Shown here one piece after another: positions 32,109 through 42,839 of a stretch of 48,753 bases of DNA. Below the pieces are notes generated by a model that saw only the letters and a list, made by a program, of their open reading frames with translations, searched no databases and was not told where the DNA came from. The stretch lies in assembly GCA_902802535.1 (NCBI GenBank), contig CADCML010000009.1, positions 1-48,753 on the forward strand. Direction: 5' to 3'. Source of the DNA: an uncultured Bacteroidia bacterium (GTDB lineage: Bacteria; Bacteroidota; Bacteroidia; Bacteroidales; F082). The position numbers were made by a program, and so were the translations under genes. Positions within the stretch are counted from its first letter, which is position 1; every line of letters begins with the position of its first letter.

Positions 32109-35100
32109 ATGAAAATTTTACGTTTTTTAAAGAGACAGAGCATAGCTCTCTACGTGTTTATGCTGATGCTGCTTGCATCACCCATGTACGTTTCCGCACA
32201 GGAAACATTGACCATTTACCCAAATGCAACGGGAATAAGCACTATTGTCCCCATGTATGCTGAATGCTTCGATTCGTACACGCGATCGCAGTATGTCGTT
32301 CCGGCGGATGCTTTGAATGTCATGTATGGGGCAACCATCACTTCACTGAAGTATTATACTACTGACGACGGTCTTCCATACAATGCGCCGTGTACGTTGG
32401 ATGTTTACTTAAAGGAGGTGAGTTATACCTCTATCAATAGTTTTGAGCCAAAAGCCGACTGTACGAATGTTTACACAGGAACGCTTAACTTTGTGTATGC
32501 AGGCAGTGGGGGTGAGGTAACCATTACGTTCAGCACACCATACATTTATAACGGAGGCAATTTGCTGGTGGGCATTGAAAATACCACGAAGACTTATGGC
32601 TATGAAACTGCATGGATTAATTTCTATGGACAAACTGTAACTGGTGCGTCCATTGGAAATGCGCATAACAACTATAACGGCATTTCGCCCACCCAGCGGA
32701 ACTTCATTCCCAAGACCACTTTTACTTTTACACCCGATAATTGTCCCAAGCCGAACAATCTCACGGTTTCTGATATTACCGTTTCCTCAGCCACCTTGTC
32801 GTGGACTCCAAAAGGAGAGGAAACCTCATGGGATGTGCAATATCGCATGGTTGATGCCACCAACTGGATCGACAAAGGCACGGTGACTTCCCCGACTTGC
32901 GCCTTAGACAACCTCAGCGAATACACAGAGTACCAGTTTCGTGTGAAACCCAACTGCACCGAAGGTGCCAATTGGACCGATCCGGCCACGTTTAGGACTC
33001 TTAGTTCGGTGACAACTGTGGATGAGGACCATCCCTACAGCACGGGCTTTGAGGGGGAGACTTTAGACTGGCATTTCCTCCAAGATGGCCAAACCAATGC
33101 TTGGGTTTGGGGAAGTGCCACCCAAAACGGCGGCAGCAAGTCGCTGTATGTCTCCAACAACGGTGGTACCAACAACCAATATAGTGTTTATGATTCTGGT
33201 AGATCAAAGTCTTTTGCCGTCAAATCCTTCCACCTTGTGGAGGGCTATTATTACGCGTCGTTCGACTGGAAAAACAAAGGAGAGGGCAATTGTGATTTTT
33301 TGCGTGTTGCCTTGGCTCCTGTCACGGCTACACTTACCCCTGGCGTCTATCCATGCAATGACTTCTATAATACCTTGCCTACGGATTGGATTGCCCTTGA
33401 TGGTGGATACCGACTCTCGACTTTTAACACTTGGCAGTCGCAAAGCGTTGAGTTCGAGGTGAACACGGAGGGCGACTATCTTGTGGTGTTCGCTTGGTCG
33501 AACGATTATGGTGGCGGTGAACAACCGCCTGCGGCCGTCGATAACTTCAGCTTCAGCTATGCGACTTGTCCGCGACCCACAACTCCAACCCTCGTCTGGG
33601 CTGATGTCAACTACGCCATTTTCGATTGGACGGCCTTGGGCAGCGAAACCACTTGGAACATGCAGTACAAGAGAGCCGATGAAACCACCTGGACGGATGT
33701 GAACGAGACCATCAATGCGCATCCTTACACCTTGACGGGATTGACATCAGGTTCGGATTACCAAGTGCGGGTGCAAGCCGGCTGTGGAGGCAACTGGACG
33801 AATCCCTTCTCATTCACCACCCTATGCGATCCTAATGAGAGCTATCCGTTCTTTGAGGACTTCAACAGCCTCAACGCCACCCACACTGTTCCCGACTGCT
33901 GGAATAACGCTGACGGCACAGCGACGCATAAATGGTCGTTTTACGGTCTGGCTGGCCATACGGGCGAGTGCATGAGTTTCTATAGCATCGCCAACCCGAA
34001 TGGCAGCACCGGTTTCCTGAAGACTCCCGTCATGAACCTGCCTGCTGGAGAGACGATGCAACTCGGGTTCTGGTACAAGAACACTGGCATTAGTGACTTT
34101 TCCATCTATATCTCCACCGACAATGGACGGACTTACACAACTCCTTTGGTCACGGCCATACCCGTCGTCGACGACTGGACAGAGATGGAAATCCCTGTCC
34201 CTTCGACATACAGCGGCATGGATAACGTGGTTTTCGTGTTCAAGGCAACCTCTAACGAAGGCTCAAACCGTCTCGATTTAGATGATGTTTATGTTGAAGT
34301 GATGCCCACTTGTTTCAAACCTAAGGATGTGCATGTCACGGCCTTGTCACAACATTCCGCCACCCTCGCTTGGACCAATGGCGGCGAGGAAAACACTTGG
34401 GAGATTGCCTATTCCACCGACCCCGACTTTGATCCTTTCACCCAAGGCACCCACCTTACCGTGACGGAGAATCCCTATACACTGACGGACCTCAACAGCT
34501 GCCAATGGCACTATGCCTACATCCGTGCCAAGTGCAGCGATACGGATGTGAGCAAGTGGAGCAGCACCGTGTGCCGTTTCTTCTCTGGAGATGTTTTGAC
34601 AGTGAACGATGGCACCAATACTCATGAATATGTTCCTTTGGGCCGCGATTTCCTCAAAAGTATTGGCGACAAGAGCCAATTCATCATCCCCGCTTCCACA
34701 TTGGCCAACATCAGCAATACCCGAATCAGTAAGTTGACTTTCTATAGTTCCTCCAAAGAATTCGATTTCGGTGAAGCCCAATTTAGGGTCTATTTGGCCG
34801 AGACGACCCAAACCAGCTTTGGAAGTAGTGTTTTTAACAGCACTGGCGACATGACGCTGGTGTATTCCGGCAGCCTTGAAGGCAAGGATTACAAGATGGA
34901 AGTCACTTTCGATACGCCTTTTGACTATTTCGGTGGCAACTTGATGGTGGCTTTTTATGGTTTTTCGGCCGCCAACTATAACGAGCAAAACGTGAATTGG
35001 CTCGGTGTGTCCACCTCAAGCTATGCTTCCATCTATCATTATTATAATAATTCCTATACCAGCAGAACTTATTTCCTTCCCAAGACTTCCATATTTTACG

Positions 35101-38100
35101 CCTCCTTCACTAAGCCTGTCAACCTGATGGTGAGCGACATCAGTTCAGAGGGTGTCAACCTCAGTTGGGTTCCGATGGGTGATGAAACCCACTGGGATGT
35201 GTTCTACACCGACAATCCTGATTATGTGCCTACGGCAAACACTCGTCCGCAGTTCGCCAACATCAGCACCAATCCTTATACCATGACGGGGCTTCCCATG
35301 GGACACACCTATTACATATATGTTCGTGCCATTACTGGCAACGAAGTAAGCGATTGGAGTAATCCTTGTGTCTTCCTGTATGCCGATCAAATCACTTTGA
35401 ACGACGGCACGGTCACCAACAGCCTTGTTCCCGTAGCAGGCTATTATGTCTCTTATAACAACACCTACGGGAAATTCATTTTGCCCGCTTCCGACCTGCA
35501 AGACTTGGTTCATGCCGAAATCAGGCAATTGACCTTCTACACGGATTCACCTTCCGACATCAGTTGGGGAGACCTCACCTATTCTCTCTCCATGATGGAG
35601 ACCGATCTCACCGAAATGACCACTTCTACCTATTTCAGTGGAGGGCAACAATGCTTCTACGGCAAAGTCAGCGTGGTTGGCAACAAGATGACCCTCACAT
35701 TTTCAGAGCCATACTTTTACCAGGGCGGCAACTTGTTGATATATTATACTACCTATAAGTCAGGCACCGTCACCAATATCAGACCCTATTGGTTGGGCGT
35801 GACCACGGAGAACACTTCGGGCTATGGTTCGTCATACTATAGTTACCGATATAGCACAAGTTATAGTTCAACGACCAGTGGTGTACAATCTTTCTTGCCC
35901 AAGACCACGATTTCCTATGTCTTCCCCGATTGCGTGAAGCCTGCCAACTTAGAAGTGAGCAACATTACCACTACCGCCGCCACGTTGAGCTGGACGGCCA
36001 TTGGCGGTGGACAAACGGGTTGGGAAGTCCAATACAAGAAAGCCGATGAGTCCGACTACACTACCGTTGAAGGTACGGTAACCAACCCCTGTACCCTGCA
36101 AGGATTGGAACCCTCGCACGGCTATGTGGCTCGTGTAAGGGCCATTTGCGGCAACGATTCTTATAGTGATTGGTTGGAGACTTCATTCTATACGGACTGC
36201 AGCGCTATCACGCTGCCATATGCATACGGTTTCGAGGATGTGGAAAATAATGGCTTCCCACCATGCTGGTCGCTCTATTCCACCTACGAAGGGTATCCTA
36301 AGGTGAGAGAAGACCCAACTTATTATGGTTACACTCATACTGGCACGCATTCCCTTTATTTTTATGGCAGTGGAGCTGAATACACCTTAATTGCCGTGCT
36401 TCCCCAGATTCCTGTCAGTGCCCAACATCCGATCAACGGCAACGAATTGGTGTTCTACGCGGCTGGCTACTATCAAACTACCTCATGCCAAGTGGGAGTC
36501 ATGACCGATCCAAGCAACCCTGCGACGTTTGAAACGGTGGGGAATGTGGTGATTACCAATTATTGGTATGGCGGCGACGGTTTCCGAAAGTACCGAGTGA
36601 GTTTCGCCGGTTATACGGGCAATGGCACCTACATTGCCATCCGACAGACGGAAGTCACTGGTACAAATCTTTATATAGATGATATAGAGGTGCGCCCCAT
36701 CCCCAACTGTTTGGAGCCTGCTAATTTGAATGTGACGGCCGTCACATCATCCACCGCTACGCTGCAATGGACGGCTGGTGGCGAGGAAACCTCATGGCAA
36801 ATCCAATACAAGCTTGAAAATGACGAGTGGCCCGACACTTTCCAGACCATAGACCAAAATCCGTTCACTTTGGAAGATCTAATTCCAACGTCTTCCTATC
36901 AAGTCAGGGTGAGGGCTGTCTGTTCCGCCACTGAAACCAGTGATTGGACCGGTTTCGCCAGTTTCGAGACCTATGGCAATGTGCCTTATTTCGAGGACTT
37001 TGGTGATTCTTCCTACAGCCCACTCACAGGCTGGGAATGGGCCAACGGGAATTTGGATCAAGTGCTTGCTGGCACTGCCCAGTTGGATATGACCTATTCT
37101 GACTGGCAAACGAGTACTCAAAACTTCACTGGCAACGGCATGACCTACTACACTGGAACCTTGGCTGAATGTTATGTCAGCAGTTCGTCATCATATTATT
37201 GGTTACTCACGCCAAACATCGAATTGGGCGAAGACTACCAACTCAGCTTCGACTTGGCTTTGGACTACAACCATTCAGCCACATCGGGCTTGGACGACAA
37301 CCACTTTGCCGTGCTGGTTTCCCAAGACGGCGGAGCCACATGGGGCATTTTGGCATTGTGGGACAACGATGGCACACAGGGTCGGGCCTATTATGACATC
37401 CCAGTAGTCCTTAGCGAGGTCAACATTGACCTGCCCGACACTTACAATAACAAGACTGTCCGTTTCGCCTTCTATGCGGAATCGGTCACCTATAATAGTG
37501 GAACCAACCATCTTTATCTCGACAACGTCAATGTCACGAAGTGCATTAGGCCCGAACTGATTGTGGCTTCCGACATCACGACCAACAGTGCTGTGCTTGA
37601 CTGGACGGATCACGGCGAAACCTCATGGATGTTGCAATACCGCATTGACGGCTTCGGTGATTGGACTACCATAAACAACCTCACGGCGCATTCTTATACC
37701 CTTGAAGGGTTGGCAAACCCCTATAACTATCAGGTGCGGGTGAAAGCCCATAATACTGAAGGCGATAGCGAGTGGAGCAATATCGCCATCTTCGCCACGG
37801 AATGTGCGCCCATCAACCTTGGCCCCAACGAAACTTATACACAGTATTTTGACGGACGTGAAGTCCCGGCCTGCTGGAGCAGCCACACGTATGCTGGTTC
37901 TGGTGGATGGTACTTTGGTAATACCGTGTATGAGCAAGGCAATGTCTTGTATTGTGTGGAAGGTTATACATACAGTTCCATTGGCGTAAATGCTGATTTG
38001 AAGATGCCGCAAATTACGGTCACACCTGGTCTGTGTCTCACCTTCCATCACAGCATTAGTGTCAGCTCACAAGCCCATGTTTCCGCTTTTGTCACCCTTC

Positions 38101-39443
38101 CAAGTTTGGAGACAGTCACGCTTTGGGATACCAAAAAAGATAATCTGTCGACGGGTGTCACCTCGATTTCTTTGAACGACTACGTCGGCCAGACGATTTC
38201 ATTCACTTTCAATTATTCTTCAACGGGCTCGAGTGCTTTTAACATTTTCGATGTGACCCTTTACAACCTGAACACCTTCACCAAGCAGACGGAGGACGGT
38301 TATTGGAACGAAACAGGCAACTGGTCGAAAGGCATTTTGCCAGAAGCTACGGAGACGGTTGTCATCGCAGGAGATGCCGTCGTTCCAGAGAATTATATCG
38401 CTCAAGCTGATGAAATCCTCGTCGCTCCTAGCGGCAGCCTCACCATCGCCGATGGCGGTCAGTTGAAGCACAACAACACGGGCGTAGTGGCCACAACGCA
38501 AAAAAACATCGTGCCTTACACAGAGGAAGGCGGATGGTACCTCATTTCCTCTCCGATGAAGAATGCCATAGAGCCTTCGGAGAGCCTCGTTTCCAATAAC
38601 TTCGATTTCTACCGCTTCAACCAAAGCGTTGGGTTAGAATGGGAAAACTACCAACAGCATTTCTATCTCAGTCCTTACTTCAAGCTGTTCAACGGAAAAG
38701 GCAACCTTTATGCCAACGGCGGCAACGGAACCAATCCTGTCGTGACGATTGAAATGGAAGGCCGGTTGCAGCCAGCTGGGGTGGATGTTGAGGTGCCTTT
38801 GGTTTATGACCCGTCGGCACGATTAGCCGGATGGAACCTTGTGGGCAACCCCTTCGCTTGCAATGCCTACCTCACAGAGCCCCGCGACTTCTATGTGTTG
38901 AATGGCGATAGGGACGAGTTGACGATTAGCGAGTCCAATGTCATTGCGCCTATGGAAGGCCTCTTTGTGCAGGCCGCCGATGCCAATGACAACGCAGTGA
39001 CCTTCACCGCCAACCCGCCACAAAGTAAGAGTGCGCGTGGTGCACTCACTTTGAATGTGTACGAGGGCTCCTCGAACATTTCAGGGACAGAAGTTGCTGA
39101 TCGTGCCAAAGTGCGTTTTGGCAACGGCTCAGCTCTGAGTAAATTCAGTCTGAACCCCAACGGCACAAAGTTGTTCATCACGCGAGGCCATCAGGACTAC
39201 GCCGTAGTTTCCGCCGATGCCACGGGCGAGATGCCAGTAAACTTCAAGGCCGAGCACAACGGTACCTACACAATCTCTGTCAATCCAGAAAATGTTGAAT
39301 TTGATTACCTGCACCTTATTGATAATATGACTGGCGCTGAAGTTGACCTGTTGGCCGAACCCAACTATACCTTCACGGCCAAGCCGACGGATAATACATC
39401 AAGGTTCCGCTTGGTGTTCAGCGCCAAGACGAACGACAATTGA
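32109..39443 (+). CDS. Giant fibronectin type III / adhesin-like surface protein
   Basis: This 2,444-residue secreted protein has a signal peptide (MKILRFLKRQSIALYVFMLM to SAQ). An in-frame ATG at 32079 would add ten residues and give a less typical signal. The body contains seven fibronectin type III domains, starting near 32740, 33567, 34303, 35100, 35931, 36706 and 37540, most opening with C-x-[KRE]-P and carrying an [AT]-x-L-x-W-T core. Interspersed are cleaved-adhesin/MAM-like beta modules (near 33010, 33835, 36200, 36975, 37800; FEDF and CW motifs). Three copies of a beta module beginning VNDGT-like occur (near 32200, 34590, 35390). The end (from about 38280) is the module shared with the other two giants. 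No T9SS sorting domain closes it. Adhesion or glycan binding is likely; no catalytic motif is seen. Confidence 0.85.
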   Translation: MKILRFLKRQSIALYVFMLMLLASPMYVSAQETLTIYPNATGISTIVPMYAECFDSYTRSQYVVPADALNVMYGATITSLKYYTTDDGLPYNAPCTLDVYLKEVSYTSINSFEPKADCTNVYTGTLNFVYAGSGGEVTITFSTPYIYNGGNLLVGIENTTKTYGYETAWINFYGQTVTGASIGNAHNNYNGISPTQRNFIPKTTFTFTPDNCPKPNNLTVSDITVSSATLSWTPKGEETSWDVQYRMVDATNWIDKGTVTSPTCALDNLSEYTEYQFRVKPNCTEGANWTDPATFRTLSSVTTVDEDHPYSTGFEGETLDWHFLQDGQTNAWVWGSATQNGGSKSLYVSNNGGTNNQYSVYDSGRSKSFAVKSFHLVEGYYYASFDWKNKGEGNCDFLRVALAPVTATLTPGVYPCNDFYNTLPTDWIALDGGYRLSTFNTWQSQSVEFEVNTEGDYLVVFAWSNDYGGGEQPPAAVDNFSFSYATCPRPTTPTLVWADVNYAIFDWTALGSETTWNMQYKRADETTWTDVNETINAHPYTLTGLTSGSDYQVRVQAGCGGNWTNPFSFTTLCDPNESYPFFEDFNSLNATHTVPDCWNNADGTATHKWSFYGLAGHTGECMSFYSIANPNGSTGFLKTPVMNLPAGETMQLGFWYKNTGISDFSIYISTDNGRTYTTPLVTAIPVVDDWTEMEIPVPSTYSGMDNVVFVFKATSNEGSNRLDLDDVYVEVMPTCFKPKDVHVTALSQHSATLAWTNGGEENTWEIAYSTDPDFDPFTQGTHLTVTENPYTLTDLNSCQWHYAYIRAKCSDTDVSKWSSTVCRFFSGDVLTVNDGTNTHEYVPLGRDFLKSIGDKSQFIIPASTLANISNTRISKLTFYSSSKEFDFGEAQFRVYLAETTQTSFGSSVFNSTGDMTLVYSGSLEGKDYKMEVTFDTPFDYFGGNLMVAFYGFSAANYNEQNVNWLGVSTSSYASIYHYYNNSYTSRTYFLPKTSIFYASFTKPVNLMVSDISSEGVNLSWVPMGDETHWDVFYTDNPDYVPTANTRPQFANISTNPYTMTGLPMGHTYYIYVRAITGNEVSDWSNPCVFLYADQITLNDGTVTNSLVPVAGYYVSYNNTYGKFILPASDLQDLVHAEIRQLTFYTDSPSDISWGDLTYSLSMMETDLTEMTTSTYFSGGQQCFYGKVSVVGNKMTLTFSEPYFYQGGNLLIYYTTYKSGTVTNIRPYWLGVTTENTSGYGSSYYSYRYSTSYSSTTSGVQSFLPKTTISYVFPDCVKPANLEVSNITTTAATLSWTAIGGGQTGWEVQYKKADESDYTTVEGTVTNPCTLQGLEPSHGYVARVRAICGNDSYSDWLETSFYTDCSAITLPYAYGFEDVENNGFPPCWSLYSTYEGYPKVREDPTYYGYTHTGTHSLYFYGSGAEYTLIAVLPQIPVSAQHPINGNELVFYAAGYYQTTSCQVGVMTDPSNPATFETVGNVVITNYWYGGDGFRKYRVSFAGYTGNGTYIAIRQTEVTGTNLYIDDIEVRPIPNCLEPANLNVTAVTSSTATLQWTAGGEETSWQIQYKLENDEWPDTFQTIDQNPFTLEDLIPTSSYQVRVRAVCSATETSDWTGFASFETYGNVPYFEDFGDSSYSPLTGWEWANGNLDQVLAGTAQLDMTYSDWQTSTQNFTGNGMTYYTGTLAECYVSSSSSYYWLLTPNIELGEDYQLSFDLALDYNHSATSGLDDNHFAVLVSQDGGATWGILALWDNDGTQGRAYYDIPVVLSEVNIDLPDTYNNKTVRFAFYAESVTYNSGTNHLYLDNVNVTKCIRPELIVASDITTNSAVLDWTDHGETSWMLQYRIDGFGDWTTINNLTAHSYTLEGLANPYNYQVRVKAHNTEGDSEWSNIAIFATECAPINLGPNETYTQYFDGREVPACWSSHTYAGSGGWYFGNTVYEQGNVLYCVEGYTYSSIGVNADLKMPQITVTPGLCLTFHHSISVSSQAHVSAFVTLPSLETVTLWDTKKDNLSTGVTSISLNDYVGQTISFTFNYSSTGSSAFNIFDVTLYNLNTFTKQTEDGYWNETGNWSKGILPEATETVVIAGDAVVPENYIAQADEILVAPSGSLTIADGGQLKHNNTGVVATTQKNIVPYTEEGGWYLISSPMKNAIEPSESLVSNNFDFYRFNQSVGLEWENYQQHFYLSPYFKLFNGKGNLYANGGNGTNPVVTIEMEGRLQPAGVDVEVPLVYDPSARLAGWNLVGNPFACNAYLTEPRDFYVLNGDRDELTISESNVIAPMEGLFVQAADANDNAVTFTANPPQSKSARGALTLNVYEGSSNISGTEVADRAKVRFGNGSALSKFSLNPNGTKLFITRGHQDYAVVSADATGEMPVNFKAEHNGTYTISVNPENVEFDYLHLIDNMTGAEVDLLAEPNYTFTAKPTDNTSRFRLVFSAKTNDN

Positions 39444-39492
39444 AAGACCCAAAATGGAAAAGGATAAACACTAACCTAAAAAATACCACAAA

Positions 39493-42400
39493 ATGAAAAG
39501 ATTATTATCAACCCTGCTCTTGCTCCTCGGCATCATTGTAGGAGCTAATGCACAAAACGACATGACCTCGACACCACTGACTTTTGAGGCGGTTGAGGCA
39601 GGAACCATCAACATCGACAACCCCAACACGCTGACGATAGAGTATAATAAGAATAACAGTGGCTGGACTTCGGCAAATACCGACCCCCATCAGCATCACC
39701 GTTGCTGCCGGTGACGTGGTGCAGTTCCGTGGCGACAATGCATCCTATTGGGCTTCAGGGGATAGTGGAGAGACTGTTACTCGTTTCACCGCCAGCAATC
39801 CCGTTTATGTTTATGGTAACATCATGAGCTTGATAGACAAGGACGATTTCGCCACTAATACAACACTGACCGAGGAGTTTGCTTTGGCCTATCTCTTTGC
39901 TGCCCCTTCCAGTGATTTTTACCAGTTCTATGCATTGAACAGCACCATCATGAACCATCCAGACAAAGACCTCGTGCTGCCTGCAACAACATTGACGGGA
40001 ACCTGTTATGGATACATGTTTGCCGGTTGCGAGGGACTGACCCGTGCACCCGAACTGCCCGCCACCACATTGGCTATGGGCTGCTATCACCAGATGTTTG
40101 CCGACTGTTCAGGATTGACAGAAGCACCCTCACTGCCAGCCACCACACTGACCGATATGTGCTATAGCAGTATGTTCTATAACTGCACAAGCCTTACTTC
40201 AGCTCCTGACCTGCTTGCCACTTCGCTGGTCGAAGGATGCTATATGGGCATGTTCGACGGTTGCTCCAATTTGAACTATGTAAGATGCCTTGCTACATCC
40301 GTATATGAAGCTGATTGCACCACCGACTGGCTCAATGGTGTTGCCACAGTAGGCACCTTCATAAAAGCTTTCGATATGTGGGATTGGTCCACTGGTGCCA
40401 ACGGTATCCCCGTGGGCTGGACGGTGGAGGAGGATCTGACCACCGCACCGCTGACTATTGAAGCCATTGAGGATGGCACCGTTGTGACCATCACGAATAC
40501 GAATTCTTTGTATTTGAGGGTTTCAATACAATACGGCAGCTCGACATCAGGCTTTAGTACCAATCAAAAAACATATACTCAGACATTGCCAGCAGGAGCA
40601 TCTATGAGTATAAAATTACATGCTCAAACTGGTACTAATGCATATTCCAGCAACTTCACTGTTACAGCCTCAAAAGACGTTTATGTCTATGGCAATCTCC
40701 TAAGTCTTGTCTTTAGTAGTTTCTCAAATAAAACCGACCTCACAGGCTGTGCTGATGGTGTTTTGGAGGGCCTCTTCTGTTTAGGATACGAAGGAAATGA
40801 GCTTAACCCCCATATCAAGAACCATCCGACGAAAGACATCGTTCTGCCTGCCACTACACTCAGCAATGGCTGCTACATGGCCATGTTCTCTGGATGCACG
40901 GGACTGACACGTGCGCCAGAATTGCCTGCAACCATTCTTTCGGAAGATTGTTACCACCGTATGTTTGAGTATTCTGGACTGACCCAGGCTCCTGTGCTTC
41001 CGGCTGCCACCTTGATTGGACAATGCTATGGCGGCATGTTCGATCATTGTAGCAACTTGAACTATGTGCGTTGCATGGCCACCGACTTAGGTGAGAATAA
41101 CGGGGAGATGGCTTGTGGCGATTGGCTGAAAGATGTTGCTGCCACTGGTACTTTCGTCAAGGCTCCAGGAATGGATTCATGGACGGTAGGACCTCAGGAA
41201 CCCGGTGGACTCATTTATGGCATCCCCGAAGGCTGGATAACCTGCGACAAAGTATTCCAAGCCGCAGGCAACTGGAACGTGGCCGCTAACTGGAATACGG
41301 GCGCAGTGCCTGCAGCAGGCAGTGATGTGGTCATCGCGGCCAACGTCATCATTCCTGATGAATGTGTTGCCGATGCGGGCAACGTATTCATCGAAGAAGG
41401 CAACACCCTTACCATCGCCGACGGCGGACAGCTGAAGCACAGCAACGAGGTGCAAGGTACCATCCAAAAGTTCATCACAGGCTACGTCGATGTCACCAAT
41501 CCGGGAGGCTACTACCTGCTCGGTGCTCCCTTGCGCATGGACTCCACATTGGCCGTTAGTAGTGGCATGTTGGATCTTGTCGATGGACATGCCGACTTCG
41601 ACACCCACGGCATCGACTTATATGAGTTCTCCCAAGGTTTGGAACTTGAATGGAAAAACATGAGGTGGGGCGACAATTTGGAAAAAATGGGAATCACTGC
41701 CAAAGGAGCTTGCCTTTATGCCCGTTTTGACGATGCTACGCTCAACTTCAGCACCACGGAATACAATGGATTTGTTCCCACATCGGTTGATGACTTGATA
41801 TTGGTAGTGCGCTCGACGAATACACCCGAACCCGAATTTATAGGCTGGAATCTCATCAGAAACCCTTTCACCTGCAATGCCTATTTAGCTTCAGGCCGCG
41901 ACTTCTACCGAATGAACGCCTCTGGCGATGCCATCGTGCTCGCTACCAACGAAAACGACGGCCTTGCCATCAAGCCTTGCGAAGGCATCTTCGTGGTGGT
42001 AGCTGCTGAAAACGACCCGGATCCGTACATTTTGCCCAATCCCAACACAGGAGAACCTATTACTGTTTCGAATTTGGCACAGATTCGCTTCACCGCCACC
42101 GAGCCTCAGCCTAATGGCAGAGGCATGTTGGACATCAAGGTAAAGCAGGAAGGCCAGATAGCCGACGTGGCCCGTGTACGTTTCGGCGAAGGCAACAGAA
42201 TGGGCAAACTGACGCTGCGCGACAATGCTACCCGACTCAGCATCATGCGCGACAGCAAGGACTATTCCGTAGTCTACGAAGAGGCCCAAGGCGAGATGCC
42301 TCTCAGTTTCAAGGCTGCCAAAAACGGTACCTACACCCTTTCGGTGAATCCCGAGAGTGTAGAACTGGAGTATCTGCACCTTATAGATAATGTGACGGGT

Positions 42401-42739
42401 GCTGATGTGGATTTGCTGGCCGAACAAAGCTATACCTTCACTTCCAAGACGACGGATTATGCGTCAAGGTTCCGTCTGGTGTTCAGTGCTAACGACGCTT
42501 CAATAGGCTCAGCGTCCGACGAGACCTTTGCGTTCGTCAACGATGGCGATATCATCATAACGGGTGATATTGAAAACACCACCGTTCAGGTGATTGATGT
42601 GACGGGGCGCATTGTTCGCACTGTAGGACTGTTACACCATGGCAGCCGCATAACCACTGTGGGAATGACCCCTGGCGTATATGTTTTGCGCCTGATTAAC
42701 GGTGATGATGTGAAGACGCAGAAGATGGTCATAGACTGA
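39493..42739 (+). pseudogene. BspA-like T9SS cargo surface protein, frameshifted near its N-terminus
   Basis: The gene starts with a signal peptide (MKRLLSTLLLLLGIIVGANA) and runs in frame to about 39685. There a run of five C shifts the frame, so the first frame stops at 39714. The second frame carries the rest, from about 39685 to 42739. Removing one C restores a continuous protein of about 1,080 residues. The body has two blocks of BspA-like repeats (39955-40330, 40805-41080) of the type LPATTL-x-CY-x2-MF-x2-C-x2-LT-x-AP. It then has the NW-type beta module and C-terminal region shared with the 32.1-kb giant. It ends with a true T9SS type A sorting domain (QVIDVTGRIVRTVG, then GMTPGVYVLRLINGDDVKTQ). 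Whether the shift is real, phase-variable or a sequence error cannot be told here. A start at GTG 39659 would lack a signal peptide and is unlikely. Confidence 0.8.
39684..39688 (+). other. Frameshift site: C5 homopolymer
   Basis: GACCCCCATC reads GAC-CCC-CAT in the signal-peptide frame, whereas the downstream protein needs GAC-CCC-ATC. One extra C in this run accounts exactly for the frame change between the two reading frames. Confidence 0.8.
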
Positions 42740-42770
42740 TAGGATGCGCTTCGAGTAAATGCGAAGCATA

Positions 42771-42810
42771 ATAAAGGTTCAGTCCGCTGTCGGGCTGAAC
42801 CTTTATTTTT
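42771..42810 (+). terminator. Terminator after the T9SS cargo gene
   Basis: ATAAAGGTTCAG (42771-42782) pairs with CTGAACCTTTAT (42795-42806), followed by TTTTT. A smaller hairpin, GCTTCG/CGAAGC, precedes it. Confidence 0.85.
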
Positions 42811-42839
42811 GATAGATTTGTGTCAGATTGGGTTCTAAA

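Noticed and set aside
39659-42739. Independent gene starting at GTG 39659
   Set aside because: It would lack a signal peptide although it ends in a T9SS sorting domain. The missing signal peptide is just upstream in another frame, separated by one base in a C5 run.
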